Shown here piece after piece: positions 1-8,818 of a DNA stretch of 38,895 nt. The stretch is from Polaribacter sp. (GTDB taxonomy: Bacteria; Bacteroidota; Bacteroidia; Flavobacteriales; Flavobacteriaceae), in the NCBI GenBank assembly GCA_020740485.1, contig DYMN01000024.1, forward strand, positions 1 to 38,895, given 5' to 3'. Position 1 is the stretch's first letter. Every line of letters starts with the position of its first letter. The position numbers were made by a program, and so were the translations under genes. The notes beneath the pieces were generated by a model. The model was not told where the DNA came from. It saw nothing but the letters and a program-made list of their open reading frames with translations, and did no database searches.

Positions 1-4
1 GATG

Positions 5-34
5 CAAAAGTACACCTTTTTTATTCCCCTCCAA
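5..34 (-). promoter_or_regulatory. Bacteroidota-type promoter pointing out of the window
   Basis: Read on the minus strand, TACTTTTG (12 down to 5) fits the TAnnTTTG -7 box. A TTG (34-32) lies 19 bp upstream, the spacing expected for the -33 element. Transcription would run leftwards, so the target gene lies outside the window. This is one of the best-spaced promoter matches in the window. Confidence 0.6.
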
Positions 35-544
35 ATTTTTATTGAAATATTTTTATTCAATTATCAACATGGTTTTTAACAATTTTAAACTATCTGTTGT
101 AATATTATATTTTTGTTAAATATTTTTCAAATAAAAACGCACAAAACAATTATTTTTTTAAATTTATTAAGAATTAATTATTTGGTTTTTTTTAATTTGG
201 TTCACAAAAAAACACATTTTTTTAATTTATAATGGATAAAAACGAATTAAAAAAAAGAAAAAAAGCTTTTGGCAATGTATTTTTTGGTTTTAATAAACGA
301 TTCAAACAGGTAAAAAATGTCGAAAAATATCTAAATGTAAATATTTAGCTTTTACAAAAATGATTAAAAAAAACAAAATTTAGAGTGGTTGAAGTATTGA
401 AAAGTTCTCAAGTTCTGACGTAAAACGGTCTTTGTAGGTTTACTTTTAATTCTGGCTTTCCATAATATATAAATACAAATTAAAACCCTTTTAAGACTAT
501 CTATACCACTATCGCTCTTAATTCATACGAAATTTGGAATTTCA
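35..544. other. AT-rich intergenic region with no convincing gene
   Basis: About 510 bases, extremely AT-rich, with long A and T runs. No tRNA, riboswitch-like fold or family-recognisable reading frame is visible. A 38-codon frame at 232-348 is listed separately with low confidence. The part next to 544 is the 3' flank of recG and shows only a short GAAATT/AATTTC inverted repeat without a T-run on the relevant strand, so no clear recG terminator is seen. Confidence 0.5.
232..348 (+). CDS. possible very small basic protein (38 aa), unsupported by homology
   Basis: An ATG at 232 opens 38 codons ending in TAG at 346-348. The predicted peptide starts MDKNELKKRKKAFG and is rich in Lys, Phe and Asn. 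It lies in a 500-bp gene-poor stretch and has a TTAATTTGG-like box about 35 bp upstream. I do not recognise the family. A frame this short in DNA this AT-rich, with a composition that AT bias alone would give, may well be chance. Confidence 0.15.
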   Translation: MDKNELKKRKKAFGNVFFGFNKRFKQVKNVEKYLNVNI

Positions 545-2650
545 TCAACTTATATTTGCCCATATCCCCATATTTGCTTCAATATCTTTATAAGTGTTTC
601 TAATGTTAGCGTTTTTTGGCATTTCCAAATTAGGGTCTTCCTTTAATAAGTCAAAAGCCGTAAACCTTGCCATTTTCAATAAATCACTGTCTTTTACAAT
701 GTCTGCGATTTTTAAATTGATTATGCCGCTTTGCTGAGTCCCCATAATATTACCGGGCCCTCTTAACTTTAAATCTACTTCGGCTATTTTAAATCCGTCG
801 TTGGTTTCTACCATCGTTTGCAAACGAGTTTTAGCTTCATCGGTTAGTTTGTATCCAGCCATCAAAATGCAATAACTCTGATTTGCACCACGACCTACAC
901 GACCACGTAATTGATGTAGTTGTGATAACCCAAATTTTTCCGGATTTTCAATCAACATAAGAGAAGCATTAGGTACATTTACTCCCACCTCTATGACAGT
1001 AGTAGCCACCATTATGTGTGTTTTTCCTTTTACAAATAAATCCATTTCATATTCTTTATCTGCCGGTTTCATTTTTCCGTGCACAATACTTACTTGATAT
1101 TGTGGTCTTGGAAATTCTCGGACCACAGATTCATATCCTTCCATCAGATTTTTAAAATCCAAGGTTTCGGATTCATCAATTAATGGATAAACAATATACA
1201 CTTGATGCCCTTTTACTATTTCATCTCTAATAAATTTGAAGACACTTAAACGTTGATTTTCAAACCGCAAGGCAGTCTTGATTTCTTTTCTGCCGAGTGG
1301 AAGTTCATCTATTATAGACACATCTAAGTCGCCATAAAGAGTCATAGCCAGTGTACGCGGAATAGGAGTAGCAGTCATCACGAGTATATGGGGTGGCAAA
1401 ATATTTTTTTTCCACATTTTGGATCGTTGCTCTACTCCAAATTTGTGCTGCTCATCTATGATGACTAATCCTAAATTTTGAAATTTGACTTTGTCTTCAA
1501 TTAGCGCATGAGTACCTATTAAAATGTGGAGTTCCCCTGAAATTAATCCTTCGTGAATTTCATTTCGCTCTTTGGTTTTGGTGCTTCCTGTAAGCAATCT
1601 TACTTGAATATTCAAGTTTTTCACCAATTCCAATACTGAAAAAAAATGTTGGTTCGCTAATATTTCCGTTGGTGCCATGATAGCCACTTGAAACCCGTTG
1701 TCAATTGCAATCATGGCAGATAGAACAGCAACAATGGTTTTTCCGCTACCCACATCGCCTTGCAATAATCTGTTCATTTGCGCACCGCGCATCATGTCTT
1801 TTCTTATTTCTTTAATCACTCTTTTTTGAGCATTAGTCAAAGAAAATGGGATGTGTTTTTCATATAAATTATTGAAATAATCCCCTACTTTTTCAAAAAT
1901 ATAGCCTTTGATTTTTCTTTTTCGAATCAAATTATTACGTAAAAGTTGTAATTGAATGAAAAACAATTCTTCAAATTTCATTCTCCATTGCGCTTTTTTC
2001 AATAGTTCTTGATTTTCAGGAAAATGCAACTGGAATAAAGCTGTATTTTTATCAATAAAATGATTTTGATCTAAAATTTCTTTAGATAGAGTTTCCTGAA
2101 ACCGGCTTTTGAATTCCAAGAAGAGGTTTTGCATAATGGTTTGGATGACCCTATTTGAAACTCCTTTTTTGGCTAAATTTTCAGTAGAAGGATACACTGG
2201 TTGCATAGCAGTTTGTAAACTTTTTTGAAAGTCAAGCAGCAAATCCATCTCTGGATGTGGCATTGAAAAAACGCCTTTGAATTGATTCGCTTTTCCAAAT
2301 ATTACATAAGGTGTGTTCGTTTTCAAAGCTGTTTTGATCCATTTTATTCCTTGAAACCAAACCAATTCCATACTTCCGGTTTCATCAGTAAATGTGGCTT
2401 TTAGTCGAGTAGACCGATTATTACCTTCGGTGCTGATTGAAGTAATTTGTCCTATGATTTGGACTTCTGCTCCGGATTCTTGCAGTTCTGAAATTTTGTA
2501 AAAACGGGTACGATCTATATAACGATTGGGAAAAAAATTGACTAAATCGTAGACCGTCTTTATGCCCAATTCTTTTCCCAATAGTTCGGCTCTTGCAGGT
2601 CCGACCCCTTTGAGATAAAATAATAATGTATTTGAGGGTGTTTGAGTCAT
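545..2650 (-). CDS. recG: ATP-dependent DNA helicase RecG
   Basis: RecG unwinds and reverses stalled replication forks and branch-migrates Holliday junctions. The 701-aa product has the family's length and order: an N-terminal wedge/OB region, then a superfamily 2 helicase core. Walker A GDVGSGKT lies near residue 300, the DEQH box (IIDEQHKFG) near 398, TATPIPRTLAMT after it, and HQLRGRVGRG near 583. The frame stays open upstream to 2734, but the extra 28 residues are hydrophobic and unlike the family. MTQTPSNTLLFYLKGVGP at 2650 matches the usual RecG beginning, so that start is chosen. It is monocistronic and divergent from lpdA. Confidence 0.96.
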   Translation of the reverse strand: MTQTPSNTLLFYLKGVGPARAELLGKELGIKTVYDLVNFFPNRYIDRTRFYKISELQESGAEVQIIGQITSISTEGNNRSTRLKATFTDETGSMELVWFQGIKWIKTALKTNTPYVIFGKANQFKGVFSMPHPEMDLLLDFQKSLQTAMQPVYPSTENLAKKGVSNRVIQTIMQNLFLEFKSRFQETLSKEILDQNHFIDKNTALFQLHFPENQELLKKAQWRMKFEELFFIQLQLLRNNLIRKRKIKGYIFEKVGDYFNNLYEKHIPFSLTNAQKRVIKEIRKDMMRGAQMNRLLQGDVGSGKTIVAVLSAMIAIDNGFQVAIMAPTEILANQHFFSVLELVKNLNIQVRLLTGSTKTKERNEIHEGLISGELHILIGTHALIEDKVKFQNLGLVIIDEQHKFGVEQRSKMWKKNILPPHILVMTATPIPRTLAMTLYGDLDVSIIDELPLGRKEIKTALRFENQRLSVFKFIRDEIVKGHQVYIVYPLIDESETLDFKNLMEGYESVVREFPRPQYQVSIVHGKMKPADKEYEMDLFVKGKTHIMVATTVIEVGVNVPNASLMLIENPEKFGLSQLHQLRGRVGRGANQSYCILMAGYKLTDEAKTRLQTMVETNDGFKIAEVDLKLRGPGNIMGTQQSGIINLKIADIVKDSDLLKMARFTAFDLLKEDPNLEMPKNANIRNTYKDIEANMGIWANIS

Positions 2651-2847
2651 AGTAAATATGAAAGTAAGAATAAAACACGCTAAATTTGTTTTAAAATATA
2701 AATATCTAATTAGATATTCAGTTTTTAAACACAAATTAAATTGCTAAAATAAATAAATTTTTTGTCATGGTTTATTTTATCAATACCATCTACAACACTG
2801 CGTACTTTGATAAACAATAAAAATAAATTATTTTTTTGAAATATTGA

Positions 2848-2855
2848 TACATTTG
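2848..2855 (+). promoter_or_regulatory. putative -7 box upstream of lpdA
   Basis: TACATTTG fits TAnnTTTG and lies 17 bp before the lpdA ATG, implying a very short leader. No TTG at the usual distance is present, so the -33 half is missing or weak. Confidence 0.35.
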
Positions 2856-2872
2856 CAAAAATCATTTTAATT

Positions 2873-4261
2873 ATGTCATACGATTTATTAGTACTCGGAA
2901 GTGGGCCCGGTGGTTATGTTGCTGCCATTAGAGCGTCCCAATTAGGGATGAAAGTGGGAATTGTAGAAAAAGAAAATTTAGGTGGCATTTGCCTCAATTG
3001 GGGCTGTATTCCTACCAAAGCACTTTTAAAATCTGCACAAGTGTATGATTATCTACAACATGCTGACCAATACGGACTCAAAGCCCAAGCTATAGAAGCC
3101 GATTTTGAAGCAGTCATAAAACGCAGCCGTGGCGTGGCAGAGATGATGAGTAAAGGGGTTGCATTTTTAATGAAGAAAAATAACATAGACGTGATTCAAG
3201 GTTTTGGGAAACTGCTCCCCGAACATAAAATCGAAGTAACGACGCAAGAAGAAATAAAAAATATATACGAAGCCAAAAATATCATGATTGCCACAGGTGC
3301 TCGCGCAAGAGAATTGCCGACAATGCCTATTGATGGAAAAAAAATAATCGGTTATCGTCAAGCGATGACATTGGAAACACAACCTAAATCTATGATTGTG
3401 GTGGGTTCAGGTGCTATTGGAACCGAATTTGCCTTTTTCTATAACAGTATGGGAACTGATGTAACTTTAGTTGAATATTTTCCAGATATCGTACCATTAG
3501 AAGATACGGATGTGTCAGCCCAATTGGCACGATCTTTCCGAAAAGCCAAAATAAAATTGATGACCGAAAGTGAAGTTACTCAAGTGGATACGTTAGGAAA
3601 TGGGGTGAAAGCCACCATCAAAACCAAAAAAGGCGAAGAAATCATTGAAGCCGATGTTTTACTTTCTGCGGTTGGAATTAAGACAAATATTGAGAATATT
3701 GGTTTGGATGAAGTGGGCATTATGACCGATAGAGATAAAATTTTGGTCAATCCCTACTATGAAACCAATGTGAAAGGATATTTTGCTATAGGTGATGTCG
3801 TACCTGGGCAAGCCTTGGCTCACGTGGCATCAGCAGAAGGAATACTCTGTGTGGAACATATAGCCGGTATGGATGTACACCCTATTGATTATACAAATAT
3901 TCCCGCTTGTACCTATGCCCAACCTGAAATTGCCAGTGTAGGAATGACCGAAAAACAATGCACAGAAAAAGGATTGGAAATCAAAGTGGGAAAATTTCCT
4001 TTCACAGCATCCGGCAAAGCCAAAGCAGCCGGAACACCTGATGGATTTGTCAAAGTGATTTTTGATGCTAAATATGGGGAATTATTGGGTTGTCACATGA
4101 TAGGAAATGGCGTTACCGATATGATCGCCGAAGCCGTTTTAGCGCGTAAAATGGAAGTAACCGGGCATGAAATTCTTAAAACGGTACATCCTCACCCTAC
4201 GATGAGTGAAGCCTTTATGGAAGCGGTAGCGGCTGCTTATGATGAAGTGATACACTTGTAA
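2873..4261 (+). CDS. lpdA: dihydrolipoyl dehydrogenase (E3)
   Basis: This flavoprotein reoxidises the dihydrolipoyl groups of 2-oxoacid dehydrogenase E2 subunits (and glycine cleavage H protein), passing electrons to NAD+. The 462-aa length is standard. The N-terminal FAD-binding GSGPGGY is followed by the redox disulfide motif GGICLNWGCIPTK (Cys40 and Cys45). A second nucleotide-binding GSGAIG follows, then the FAD motif AIGDV. The active-site His of the HPHPTMSEAF motif is at residue 441. It stands alone, with no E1 or E2 beside it; the E2 at 17066-18367 is a possible partner. A TAnnTTTG box lies just upstream. Confidence 0.96.
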   Translation: MSYDLLVLGSGPGGYVAAIRASQLGMKVGIVEKENLGGICLNWGCIPTKALLKSAQVYDYLQHADQYGLKAQAIEADFEAVIKRSRGVAEMMSKGVAFLMKKNNIDVIQGFGKLLPEHKIEVTTQEEIKNIYEAKNIMIATGARARELPTMPIDGKKIIGYRQAMTLETQPKSMIVVGSGAIGTEFAFFYNSMGTDVTLVEYFPDIVPLEDTDVSAQLARSFRKAKIKLMTESEVTQVDTLGNGVKATIKTKKGEEIIEADVLLSAVGIKTNIENIGLDEVGIMTDRDKILVNPYYETNVKGYFAIGDVVPGQALAHVASAEGILCVEHIAGMDVHPIDYTNIPACTYAQPEIASVGMTEKQCTEKGLEIKVGKFPFTASGKAKAAGTPDGFVKVIFDAKYGELLGCHMIGNGVTDMIAEAVLARKMEVTGHEILKTVHPHPTMSEAFMEAVAAAYDEVIHL

Positions 4262-4648
4262 AGTAAGAAGTGAGAAGTGAGAAGTTGTATAATTAGTCTT
4301 TAATAGTTTTTGTAAGTAATTTAATATTGTAATCAACTCAATTAACCAAAATCGCAATTATCATTACATAAATAGAAGTTCCCTAATATTGTATTTTATT
4401 TGTTTTTTTTAATCAATTTTATTATTATTCAATTTTTTACATCAAAAAAAAGATTTTCATTACATTTTATTCATTGTTTTGATGCTTTTTGTTACTTTTG
4501 CATAAAGCTTTAGAATCAAGTAGTGAGAATTTAGAAACATGATTAGAACTTGAAATATAAATCGCTCAACGAGAAATACAGAATAACAAAAAGGGCGTAC
4601 TTAAACGTTAAACCTGAAACTTTAAACTTTAAACCTTAAACCATAATT
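4262..4648 (+). other. lpdA-acn intergenic region with two degenerate repeat tracts
   Basis: Just after lpdA lies a tract of AAGTGAGAAGTGAGAAG-type repeats (4262-4287). Near the aconitase start, 4601-4642 is a tract of variants of TTAAACCTGAAACTTTAAAC. Related tracts recur at 9914-9963, 29621-29663 and 35200-35300. The acn promoter lies between them at 4474-4500. No small gene is seen. Confidence 0.6.
4474..4500 (+). promoter_or_regulatory. promoter upstream of aconitase
   Basis: TTG (4474-4476) and TACTTTTG (4493-4500) are separated by 16 bp, slightly short of the usual 17-20. Transcription would start near 4507, giving a leader of about 140 nt that contains the AAAC-type repeat tract. Confidence 0.5.
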
Positions 4649-6913
4649 ATGACTTTCGACCTAGAAATGATCAAAAAAGTGTATGCTGAAATGCCATCCA
4701 AAATGGATGCTGTTCGCAAAGTGGTGAACAAACCCCTAACACTTGCCGAAAAAATATTATACACGCATTTACATTCCGAAATGGAATTACGCGAATTTGC
4801 CCGTGGTAAAGATTATGTGGATTTTGCCCCTAATCGCGTGGCTATGCAAGATGCAACGGCTCAAATGGCTTTGTTGCAATTTATGCAAGCCGGCAAAAAA
4901 AGAGTGGCAGTACCTTCTACTGCGCATTTAGACCATTTGATCCAAGCACATCTCGGCGCTGATAAAGATTTGCAAGATGCACTCAATAAAAACAATGAAG
5001 TTTATAACTTTTTAGAATCCGTATCTTCAAAATATGGTATCGGATTTTGGAAACCGGGAGCGGGAATTATTCACCAAGTGGTGTTAGAAAACTATGCTTT
5101 TCCGGGTGGAATGATGATAGGAACCGATTCACATACCGTTAATGCAGGTGGATTAGGAATGATTGCCATCGGTGTTGGTGGTGCTGATGCTGTGGATGTT
5201 ATGGCAGGTATGGCGTGGGAATTGAAAATGCCGAAATTGATTGGAGTGAAATTGACCGGAAAACTCAACGGTTGGACTGCTCCAAAAGATGTGATCTTGA
5301 AAGTAGCCGGAATCCTAACTGTCAAAGGGGGAACAGGGGCTATTGTTGAATATTTTGGCGAAGGGGCTACTAATTTGTCTGCTACCGGAAAGGGTACTAT
5401 CTGTAATATGGGTGCAGAAGTAGGTGCAACCACTTCAACCTTCGGATATGATGCAAGCATAGAACGTTATCTTCGCGGTACCGGTCGTGCTGATGTGGCA
5501 GATTTAGCCAACCAAGTGAAAGAACATTTGACCGGTGATGCTGAAGTATATGCACATCCTGAAAAATATTTTGACGAAGTTATTGAAATAGATTTAAATA
5601 CGTTAAGTCCACATCTCAACGGACCTTTTTCACCCGATTTGGCTCATCCGGTAAGTGAAATGAAAGAAGTTGCCAAAGCCAATGATTATCCTACAGATAT
5701 CGAATGGGCATTGATAGGTTCTTGTACCAATTCATCCTATGAAGATTTAACTCGTGCGGCTTCCATTATCAAAGATGCAACGGATAAAGGAGTTAAAGCC
5801 AAAGCCACTTTGGGTATCAATCCAGGATCGGAACAAGTACGTTATACAGCAGAACGTGATGGGCTTATAACAATTTTTGAAAAAGCCAATTCTACCATTT
5901 TTACCAATGCTTGTGGTCCTTGTATAGGTCAATGGGACAGACCTGGAGCCGAAAAAGAAGAAAAAAATTCCATCGTACATTCATTTAACCGTAACTTCAA
6001 AAAACGCGCTGACGGAAATCCAAATACGCACGCTTTTGTGGCTTCACCCGAAATGGTAGCAGCCATCGCATTAGCAGGAAAATTGGATTTCAATCCAATG
6101 ACAGATTCATTGACTAATGACAAAGGTGAACAAGTGAAATTATCAGAACCAACAGGTTATGAATTACCACCTTTAGGATTTGAAGTGAAAGACAACGGCT
6201 ATTTAGCACCTGCAAAAGACGGTAGCAATATCGAAGTAAAAGTAAGTCCTACTTCAGATCGTTTACAATTGTTAGAGTCGTTCACTCCTTGGAATGGCAA
6301 AGACATTACCAATGCCAAATTGCTTATCAAAGCACTAGGCAAATGCACTACCGATCATATTTCAATGGCTGGACCTTGGTTAAAATACCGCGGACATTTA
6401 GACAATATTTCTAACAATATGTTGATCGGTGCCACCAATGCTTTCAATGGCGAAGCCAATAAAGTGAAAAACCAATTAGACGGAACCTATAACGAAGTTC
6501 CTAAAGTGCAACGTGCCTATAAAGCCACCGGAGTGGATTCTGTCGTAGTAGGTGACGAAAATTATGGTGAAGGGTCATCACGTGAACACGCAGCCATGGA
6601 GCCACGACATTTGGGGGTAAAAGCAGTGATTGTGAAATCATTTGCACGTATTCACGAAACCAATTTGAAAAAACAAGGAATGTTGGCGTTGACCTTTGTC
6701 AATCCATCTGATTATGACAAAATTCAAGAAGACGACCTAATTGACATTACCGGTTTAACCGAATTTGCACCCGGAAAAAATTTGGCAATGACACTCATAC
6801 ATTCCAACGGTAGCAAAGACACCATAGCATTAGCGCACACCTATAATGCTGAACAAATCAAATGGTTTAAAGCCGGAAGTGCTCTCAATTTGATTAAACA
6901 AATAGGAAAATAA
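4649..6913 (+). CDS. acn: aconitate hydratase
   Basis: Aconitase isomerises citrate to isocitrate in the TCA cycle using a [4Fe-4S] cluster. The 754-aa protein matches the mitochondrial-type aconitase layout rather than the longer bacterial AcnA. Visible motifs are [23 protein letters not shown] (cluster ligand Cys359), ACGPCIGQW (Cys422 and Cys425), and the C-terminal swivel-domain [10 protein letters not shown] that binds substrate. All three cluster cysteines are present. It is a single-gene unit with its own promoter and a strong terminator just after the stop. Confidence 0.97.
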   Translation: MTFDLEMIKKVYAEMPSKMDAVRKVVNKPLTLAEKILYTHLHSEMELREFARGKDYVDFAPNRVAMQDATAQMALLQFMQAGKKRVAVPSTAHLDHLIQAHLGADKDLQDALNKNNEVYNFLESVSSKYGIGFWKPGAGIIHQVVLENYAFPGGMMIGTDSHTVNAGGLGMIAIGVGGADAVDVMAGMAWELKMPKLIGVKLTGKLNGWTAPKDVILKVAGILTVKGGTGAIVEYFGEGATNLSATGKGTICNMGAEVGATTSTFGYDASIERYLRGTGRADVADLANQVKEHLTGDAEVYAHPEKYFDEVIEIDLNTLSPHLNGPFSPDLAHPVSEMKEVAKANDYPTDIEWALIGSCTNSSYEDLTRAASIIKDATDKGVKAKATLGINPGSEQVRYTAERDGLITIFEKANSTIFTNACGPCIGQWDRPGAEKEEKNSIVHSFNRNFKKRADGNPNTHAFVASPEMVAAIALAGKLDFNPMTDSLTNDKGEQVKLSEPTGYELPPLGFEVKDNGYLAPAKDGSNIEVKVSPTSDRLQLLESFTPWNGKDITNAKLLIKALGKCTTDHISMAGPWLKYRGHLDNISNNMLIGATNAFNGEANKVKNQLDGTYNEVPKVQRAYKATGVDSVVVGDENYGEGSSREHAAMEPRHLGVKAVIVKSFARIHETNLKKQGMLALTFVNPSDYDKIQEDDLIDITGLTEFAPGKNLAMTLIHSNGSKDTIALAHTYNAEQIKWFKAGSALNLIKQIGK

Positions 6914-6934
6914 TTCACAGAAATTTTTTTTATC

Positions 6935-6977
6935 AAACCACGAATGCAATTTTTAATGTATTCGTGGTTTTTTTAAT
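6935..6977 (+). terminator. rho-independent terminator after aconitase
   Basis: A perfect 11-bp stem (AAACCACGAAT at 6935-6945 with ATTCGTGGTTT at 6960-6970) has a 14-nt loop and runs into T-rich sequence. The element, including loop words, is repeated almost exactly at 7531-7575 on the far side of the DUF4160/DUF2442 pair. Confidence 0.85.
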
Positions 6978-6984
6978 ATATTTG
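6977..6984 (+). promoter_or_regulatory. possible -7 box for the DUF4160/DUF2442 pair
   Basis: TATATTTG fits TAnnTTTG and lies 20 bp before the DUF4160 ATG, immediately after the acn terminator. No TTG at the expected spacing is visible, so support is partial. Confidence 0.3.
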
Positions 6985-7004
6985 CCATAATAAAACTTAA
7001 TACA

Positions 7005-7261
7005 ATGCCAGAGTTATCAAGATTTTATGGTCTGATTATTTATATGAATTTTATGGATCACGCTCCTGCTCATTTTCATGTTTGGTATGGCGATTTTAAA
7101 GCAATAGTAAGCATTGAAGATGGAATAGTAAAAGGGGAAATGCACAACGTGCGTTAAAATTGATTTTTGAATGGCTTGAATTATATAAGAATGAATTGTT
7201 AAACGATTGGAAATTAGCGCAATTAGGAAAACCATTATTAAAGATTGAACCATTAAAATAA
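7005..7261 (+). pseudogene. DUF4160 protein gene, frameshifted
   Basis: The first frame gives MPELSRFYGLIIYMNFMDHAPAHFHVWYG and stops after 50 codons at 7155-7157. It matches the N-terminal half of DUF4160, including the HAPAHFHV signature. The remainder of the family sequence (QRALKLIFEWLELYKN, then LLNDWKLAQLGKPLLKIEPLK) continues in another frame from about 7144 to a TAA at 7259-7261. The total of 257 bases is one short of a whole number of codons. A single lost base near 7143, in a Pro codon before Gln-Arg-Ala, explains everything. The function of DUF4160 is unknown. DUF2442 genes are commonly its neighbours, as here. A sequencing error is the main alternative to a real pseudogene. Confidence 0.8.
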
Positions 7262-7267
7262 CTTAAT

Positions 7268-7510
7268 ATGTTTTTAGAAGTAATTAATGCAAAATATATT
7301 AAAAACTATGAACTTTTGCTTTCATTTAATAATAATGAGCAAAAAATTGTTGATTTAAAAGATAAATTAGATGGTGATATTTTCCAACCGTTAAAAGATA
7401 TTGAATTTTTTAAAAAATTTAAAATTAATTTTAATACTGTAGAATGGGAAAATGGAGCAGATTTTGCTCCTGAATTTCTTTATCAAATTGGATTAAAAAA
7501 TGTTGATTAA
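7268..7510 (+). CDS. DUF2442 domain protein
   Basis: This 80-aa soluble protein has the DUF2442 pattern: an N-terminal Tyr/Leu beta region (NAKYIKNYELLLSFNN), VDLKDKL, IFQPLKD, and the C-terminal VEWENGADFAPEFLY. It starts 6 bp after the DUF4160 remnant, so the two form one transcription unit. The molecular function is not established. The arrangement resembles a two-gene small-protein module, sometimes suspected of toxin-antitoxin-like behaviour, but nothing in the sequence proves that. It is intact while its partner is broken. Confidence 0.85.
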   Translation: MFLEVINAKYIKNYELLLSFNNNEQKIVDLKDKLDGDIFQPLKDIEFFKKFKINFNTVEWENGADFAPEFLYQIGLKNVD

Positions 7511-7536
7511 TTTGATAAAATTCAATCTTTTTCATC

Positions 7537-7575
7537 AAACCGCGAACGCAATTTTCAAAGTATTCGTGGTTTTTT
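7537..7575 (+). terminator. rho-independent terminator after DUF2442
   Basis: The stem AAACCGCGAA (7537-7546) pairs with TTCGTGGTTT (7563-7572) with one G-U pair, followed by a T-run. About 45 bases around it are a close copy of the terminator at 6935-6977. Confidence 0.8.
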
Positions 7576-7605
7576 CATTTAATTTGCATTTCTAAATTAT
7601 ATTAA

Positions 7606-8661
7606 ATGAATTTATCCAACCGCATCGAAGCATTTCATCAATTAGGTGAATTTCTAAGATGTTTCAACACTGATACAGAATTTTCACAATTAACGGATTG
7701 CCAAAAGAAATATTTCTCAACTTTTGAAAATCAAATCCGACAATCCGTGCATTATAACGCATGGTTTACGGAAGAAAATGTACGATTTGCTATTAAAACT
7801 TGGGCAGCAATTTTGACTTATGAAAATTTAATCCAATGGACCAATGCTTATAATTTTGAAGAAAAAGAACCCAAAACGGTTGGTATTGTAACCGCAGGAA
7901 ATTTGCCTTTGGTGGGAATGCACGATTTTATTTCCGTTTTGATTTCGGGACATAAAATCCAAATCAAAATGTCGTCTAATGATCAAAAATTATTGCCGGT
8001 TCTGGCTGATTTTCTGATAGGTGTGCAACCTGAATTTAAAAATTACATCCAATTTACTGATTCAAAACTTTCTGATTTTGATGCCGTTATTGCCACAGGA
8101 AGCAATAATACCGCTCGTTATTTTGAAGCCTATTTCGAGAAATATCCACACATCATTCGTCGCAATAGAAATGCAATTGCAGTGTTAAATGGTTCAGAAT
8201 CCGAACAACAATTAGAAAATTTAGGAGAAGATATTTTTCGCTATTTTGGATTGGGCTGCAGAAGTGTATCCAAAATATTTGTACCCCGAAATTATAATTT
8301 AGACCTACTATTCAAAGCAATCTACAAACAAGAAGAGATTATAGATCATAACAAATACAAAAATAATTATGATTATAACAAAGCCGTTTACTTGATGAGC
8401 AGTATTTCATTATTGGAAAATGGATTTGTATTATTCAAAGAAGATGCTACTTATGCTTCTCCCATCGCTGTGATTTTTTATGAATATTACGATGATTTAA
8501 ATGCTTTAAAAACAAGACTTTTCATTGAAAAAGAACAAACACAATGTATCGTTAGTAACCAATTAATTGAAAATTCCGTAGATTTTGGACAAACCCAAAT
8601 CCCGCAATTATGGGACTATGCTGATGGCGTAGATACACTGGAATTTTTATTGAAATTGTAA
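7606..8661 (+). CDS. LuxC-like acyl-CoA reductase
   Basis: The 351-aa protein belongs to the LuxC acyl-CoA reductase family, which reduces acyl-CoA or acyl-protein thioesters to aldehydes with NADPH. Visible are the Rossmann-like stretch VGIVTAGNLPLVGMHDFISV, an ATGSNNTARYFEAYF segment, and the catalytic Cys218 in FGLGCRSVSKIFVP. It is shorter than bioluminescence LuxC (about 480 aa), as in other Bacteroidota homologues. No luxD, luxE or luciferase genes are nearby, so a role in light production is not suggested. It begins 30 bp after a terminator. The physiological substrate is unknown. Confidence 0.88.
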   Translation: MNLSNRIEAFHQLGEFLRCFNTDTEFSQLTDCQKKYFSTFENQIRQSVHYNAWFTEENVRFAIKTWAAILTYENLIQWTNAYNFEEKEPKTVGIVTAGNLPLVGMHDFISVLISGHKIQIKMSSNDQKLLPVLADFLIGVQPEFKNYIQFTDSKLSDFDAVIATGSNNTARYFEAYFEKYPHIIRRNRNAIAVLNGSESEQQLENLGEDIFRYFGLGCRSVSKIFVPRNYNLDLLFKAIYKQEEIIDHNKYKNNYDYNKAVYLMSSISLLENGFVLFKEDATYASPIAVIFYEYYDDLNALKTRLFIEKEQTQCIVSNQLIENSVDFGQTQIPQLWDYADGVDTLEFLLKL

Positions 8662-8707
8662 TTTCATCCCCGAAGGTTTATAATAACTTTCTGTTTTTTT
8701 CGCCATT

Positions 8708-8736
8708 TTGATATAAACTCAAAAATACTACCTTTG
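8708..8736 (+). promoter_or_regulatory. promoter upstream of ychF
   Basis: TTG (8708-8710), an 18-bp spacer and TACCTTTG (8729-8736) match the Bacteroidota primary sigma-factor pattern. The start would be near 8742, giving a leader of about 75 nt. Confidence 0.6.
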
Positions 8737-8818
8737 CCAACAATTTTTTTGGAAATACCAATTTTCAAAAAGTTTACAATAACGAATAATCCATAATCAA
8801 TAACATATTAATCAATCG

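Noticed and set aside
2651..2734. Upstream extension of recG
   Set aside because: The 28 extra residues are not family-like; the internal start MTQTPSNTLLFYLKGVGP fits RecG.
5092..5460. 122-codon frame antisense to aconitase
   Set aside because: Shadow of a strongly conserved gene; no domain of its own. The same applies to 9115-9537, 13486-13854 and 36141-36464.
7017..7253. Antisense 78-codon frame opposite the DUF4160 remnant
   Set aside because: It is a hydrophobic shadow frame; the plus strand carries clear DUF4160 sequence in two frames.
7005..7510. Calling the DUF4160/DUF2442 pair a toxin-antitoxin system
   Set aside because: Small size and pairing are suggestive, but no nuclease, toxin fold or DNA-binding antitoxin motif can be seen.
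7606..8661. Idea of a bioluminescence (lux) locus
   Set aside because: Only a LuxC-like reductase is present; no luciferase, transferase or synthetase genes are nearby.
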